Shown in pieces: positions 13,419 to 15,074 of a stretch of DNA of 15,074 nucleotides (position 1 is its first letter; every line of letters starts with the position of its first letter). The position numbers were made by a program, and so were the translations under genes. The stretch is from an uncultured Lachnobacterium sp. (GTDB lineage: Bacteria > Bacillota > Clostridia > Lachnospirales > Lachnospiraceae), in assembly GCA_900552085.1 (NCBI GenBank), contig URYB01000025.1, forward strand, positions 1 to 15,074, in the 5' to 3' direction. The notes below the pieces were generated by a model, which saw only the letters and a program-made list of their open reading frames with translations, searched no databases and was not told the DNA's origin.

Positions 13419-13458
13419 TTATATCAGGGCACCTGCTACTGATATAACAGCAGATGCC
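13419..13458 (-). promoter_or_regulatory. Leader RNA with two mutually exclusive hairpins
   Basis: On the minus strand GGCATCTGCT (13449-13458) pairs with AGCAGGTGCC (13428-13437), ten pairs with one G-T. Its 11-base loop contains TTATATCAG (13439-13447), which is perfectly complementary to CTGATATAA (13419-13427) immediately after the first stem. The two stems interleave as in a pseudoknot, but with no bases between the two 3' arms they cannot both form fully, so a switch is likely. It lies between an extended -10 promoter and the Shine-Dalgarno at 13401-13408. Confidence 0.65.
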
Positions 13459-13472
13459 TTGCTACCTTAAAT

Positions 13473-13481
13473 AGTATACCA
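13473..13481 (-). promoter_or_regulatory. Extended -10 promoter for small acidic protein
   Basis: Minus strand TGGTATACT: -10 box 13473-13478 with the extended TG, five bases past the recombinase stop. No -35 is visible. Transcription would begin near 13466, just before the structured leader. Confidence 0.5.
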
Positions 13482-13485
13482 CAAT

Positions 13486-15027
13486 CTATGCGGTCTTTGT
13501 TGTGCTTTTTTCAGCTTTGAACCATTCCTTTGCATTCGGAACAACACTGTTGCCATTCCCTTTCATAACAAAGGTCAGCTTAAACGGGTCTACCGTGCCA
13601 TCATCATTAGTTTCTCCAACGATAACCTTCTCCACAATGCTTTCAAATACCACTCTGTCAAACTCATCCAGAATATCGCCATCCGAAAGTGCTTTCTTAA
13701 GACTTGCCATTCTCTTGCTGACATCCTTCTGATTGGAAACATTCTCCTGAAGAATTGCAATAGATTCTTTTGACTTCTGGATTTTTACGGTCAGCTCCTC
13801 ATACTTTTCATCGTATGCTTCCTTGGAAATCCCTTCATCCAGATACAAGTCCGTAAGCTTCTTTCTACGCTGCTCCAGATTGTCCAAAGCTTTCTGTTCC
13901 TTTTTTAGTCTGCCGATATCCTCATTATTCGTACTGATACCCTCAATCGTATCAATGACGGAGTCTATCACATCATCAAAGCTTCCTGCTAACAGCTTAT
14001 ATGCCTCAAGAAACGCATTCTCCAAGATAGACTCATGCACCGACTTACTGTTTGGACAGTTATGCTTTCCTTTATTAGCGGCATTTCTGCAATACCAGAC
14101 CGGTGTTTCATACTTGGAACTGCTGTGAAGGGTGCGCCTTGTAAGCTTTGTGCCACAGAAGCCACACTCACACATGCTGGAAAATGCATACTTCTTCGTG
14201 TACTTTTCCCTCTTTCCATCTGCCTTCTTATCCGACTGATGATTACGTGACAGACGAATTTCTTTCGCCTGTTCCCACACCTCTCTGCTTACAATGGGCT
14301 CATGGTGGTCACGGACATAATACTGCTCCTCCTCACCGAAATTCTCAATACGTCTCTTGGAAATCGGATCTGTGGTAATGGTTTTCTGCAATAGCAGGTC
14401 ACCTTTGTACTTCTCGTTCTTGATAATGCCTCGGACACCGCTGTCCGTCCACTTTACCACGCCCTTTTTATTTACTTTTCCAAGTGCCTCCAGCCGTCTT
14501 GCAATGGTATACGTGCCATATCCCTGCAAATACAATTCAAAAATCAGTCGCACGGTTTCCGCCTCCGCTTCATTTACAGTAATGGTCTTATCTTCCGGGT
14601 GATAATCATAACCAAGACAACCGTTAAAGCCCATCAGCTCTCCACGCTTCATTTTCATCTTAATGCCCATCTTCACATTCTTGGATGTGGATTCCACTTC
14701 ATTCTGAGCCAGTGTTCCCATGAGGGTAAGCATCATTTCGCCCTGCTCCGTCATGGTGTTGATATTTTCCTTTTCAAAGATAACTGCAATGCCTCTTTCC
14801 TTTAAAAGGCGCACATACTGCAGGATATCAACTGTATTTCTGGAAAATCGTGATACAGACTTTGTCATAATCACATCAATTTTCCCATCCATACAGTCCT
14901 GAATCATGCGTTGGAACTGCTCACGCTTATCGACCTTTGTTCCGGTAATCGCTTCATCCGCATAAATACCAACCATAACCCAGTCCCGATTTTCCGATAT
15001 CTTGTCCTGATAATACTGCGTTACTAT
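13486..15027 (-). pseudogene. Large serine recombinase, N-terminus broken
   Basis: Site-specific recombinase of integrative elements. The frame runs from codon 15027 (no start) or from an internal ATG at 14976, which gives 496 residues. Numbered from that Met: rest of the resolvase domain (1-110; YADEAITGTK, SVSRFSRNT), recombinase domain (about 115-240), zinc ribbon with Cys271/Cys274 and Cys296/Cys307, and coiled coil (about 355-430). The leading 45-60 residues with the catalytic Ser are absent: an in-frame TGA lies at 15028-15030, and the codons DKDKAL, which resemble the normal DKDEAL after the Ser motif, appear in another frame (about 15037-15054). A short indel near 15025 would explain this. 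Codons beyond 15054 look decayed as well. Probably inactive. Confidence 0.82.
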
Positions 15028-15074
15028 TCACAGTCTGCAGAGCCTTATCCTTATCACATAACTAGTTTTAGCCA

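Noticed and set aside
13419..13458. A full H-type pseudoknot riboswitch
   Set aside because: With no bases between the two 3' arms, a loop would have to cross a ten-pair stem; both stems cannot form completely. It is recorded as alternative hairpins instead.
1..15074. CRISPR array, tRNA or rRNA genes, full insertion sequence
   Set aside because: No regularly spaced repeats, no cloverleaf-like segments and no transposase with terminal inverted repeats were seen by eye.
13486..15074. Programmed frameshift in the recombinase
   Set aside because: No slippery heptamer with a downstream structure was seen near 15025, and the catalytic Ser region itself looks degraded, so mutation is more likely.

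Overview
The window looks like chromosome of a low-to-moderate GC, gut-type Firmicute, most likely a Lachnospiraceae member (Blautia / Dorea / Mediterraneibacter-like). This is inferred from the protein families, strong AGGAGG-type ribosome binding sites, TTG starts and the cluster of gut-type glycosidases; no rRNA or other marker is present to fix the genus. Nearly every gene is on the minus strand, so the window reads right to left.

Region 1 (1-5183) is an intact galactoside-use block. It holds a GH36 alpha-galactosidase (3' end outside the window), a single-pass membrane protein of unknown role, a phosphoglucomutase (pgcA) and a LacX-type aldose 1-epimerase. Galactose released by the first enzyme would be mutarotated by the epimerase, and glucose-1-P made in the Leloir pathway would enter glycolysis through PgcA. 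The Leloir genes galK and galT are not in the window.

Region 2 (5197-9990) is decaying. A GH2 beta-glucuronidase-like gene has an in-frame TGA where the family has an active-site Trp, and its remaining 49 codons are still open behind it. The divergent AraC regulator has lost its 5' half. An agr-like two-component system has lost its receiver core and the kinase His-box through out-of-frame deletions. Only a DUF4422 glycosyltransferase-like gene in this stretch looks whole.

Region 3 (9990-11060) is a scrap zone between genes: two KilA-N-type fragments in the wrong order, a possible relaxase scrap, two look-alike terminators, and a compact type I toxin-antitoxin candidate. The toxin is a 27-codon hydrophobic peptide whose Shine-Dalgarno is partly held in a hairpin. 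It has a 5'/3' complementary pair and a converging antisense RNA promoter.

Region 4 (11141-15074) is accessory DNA: TfoX-N and GyrI-like genes behind a shortened RhuM gene, a SEC-C protein remnant, a small acidic repeat protein with an unusual leader of mutually exclusive hairpins, and a large serine recombinase whose N-terminus, including the catalytic Ser, is broken. It is best read as a degraded integrative element.
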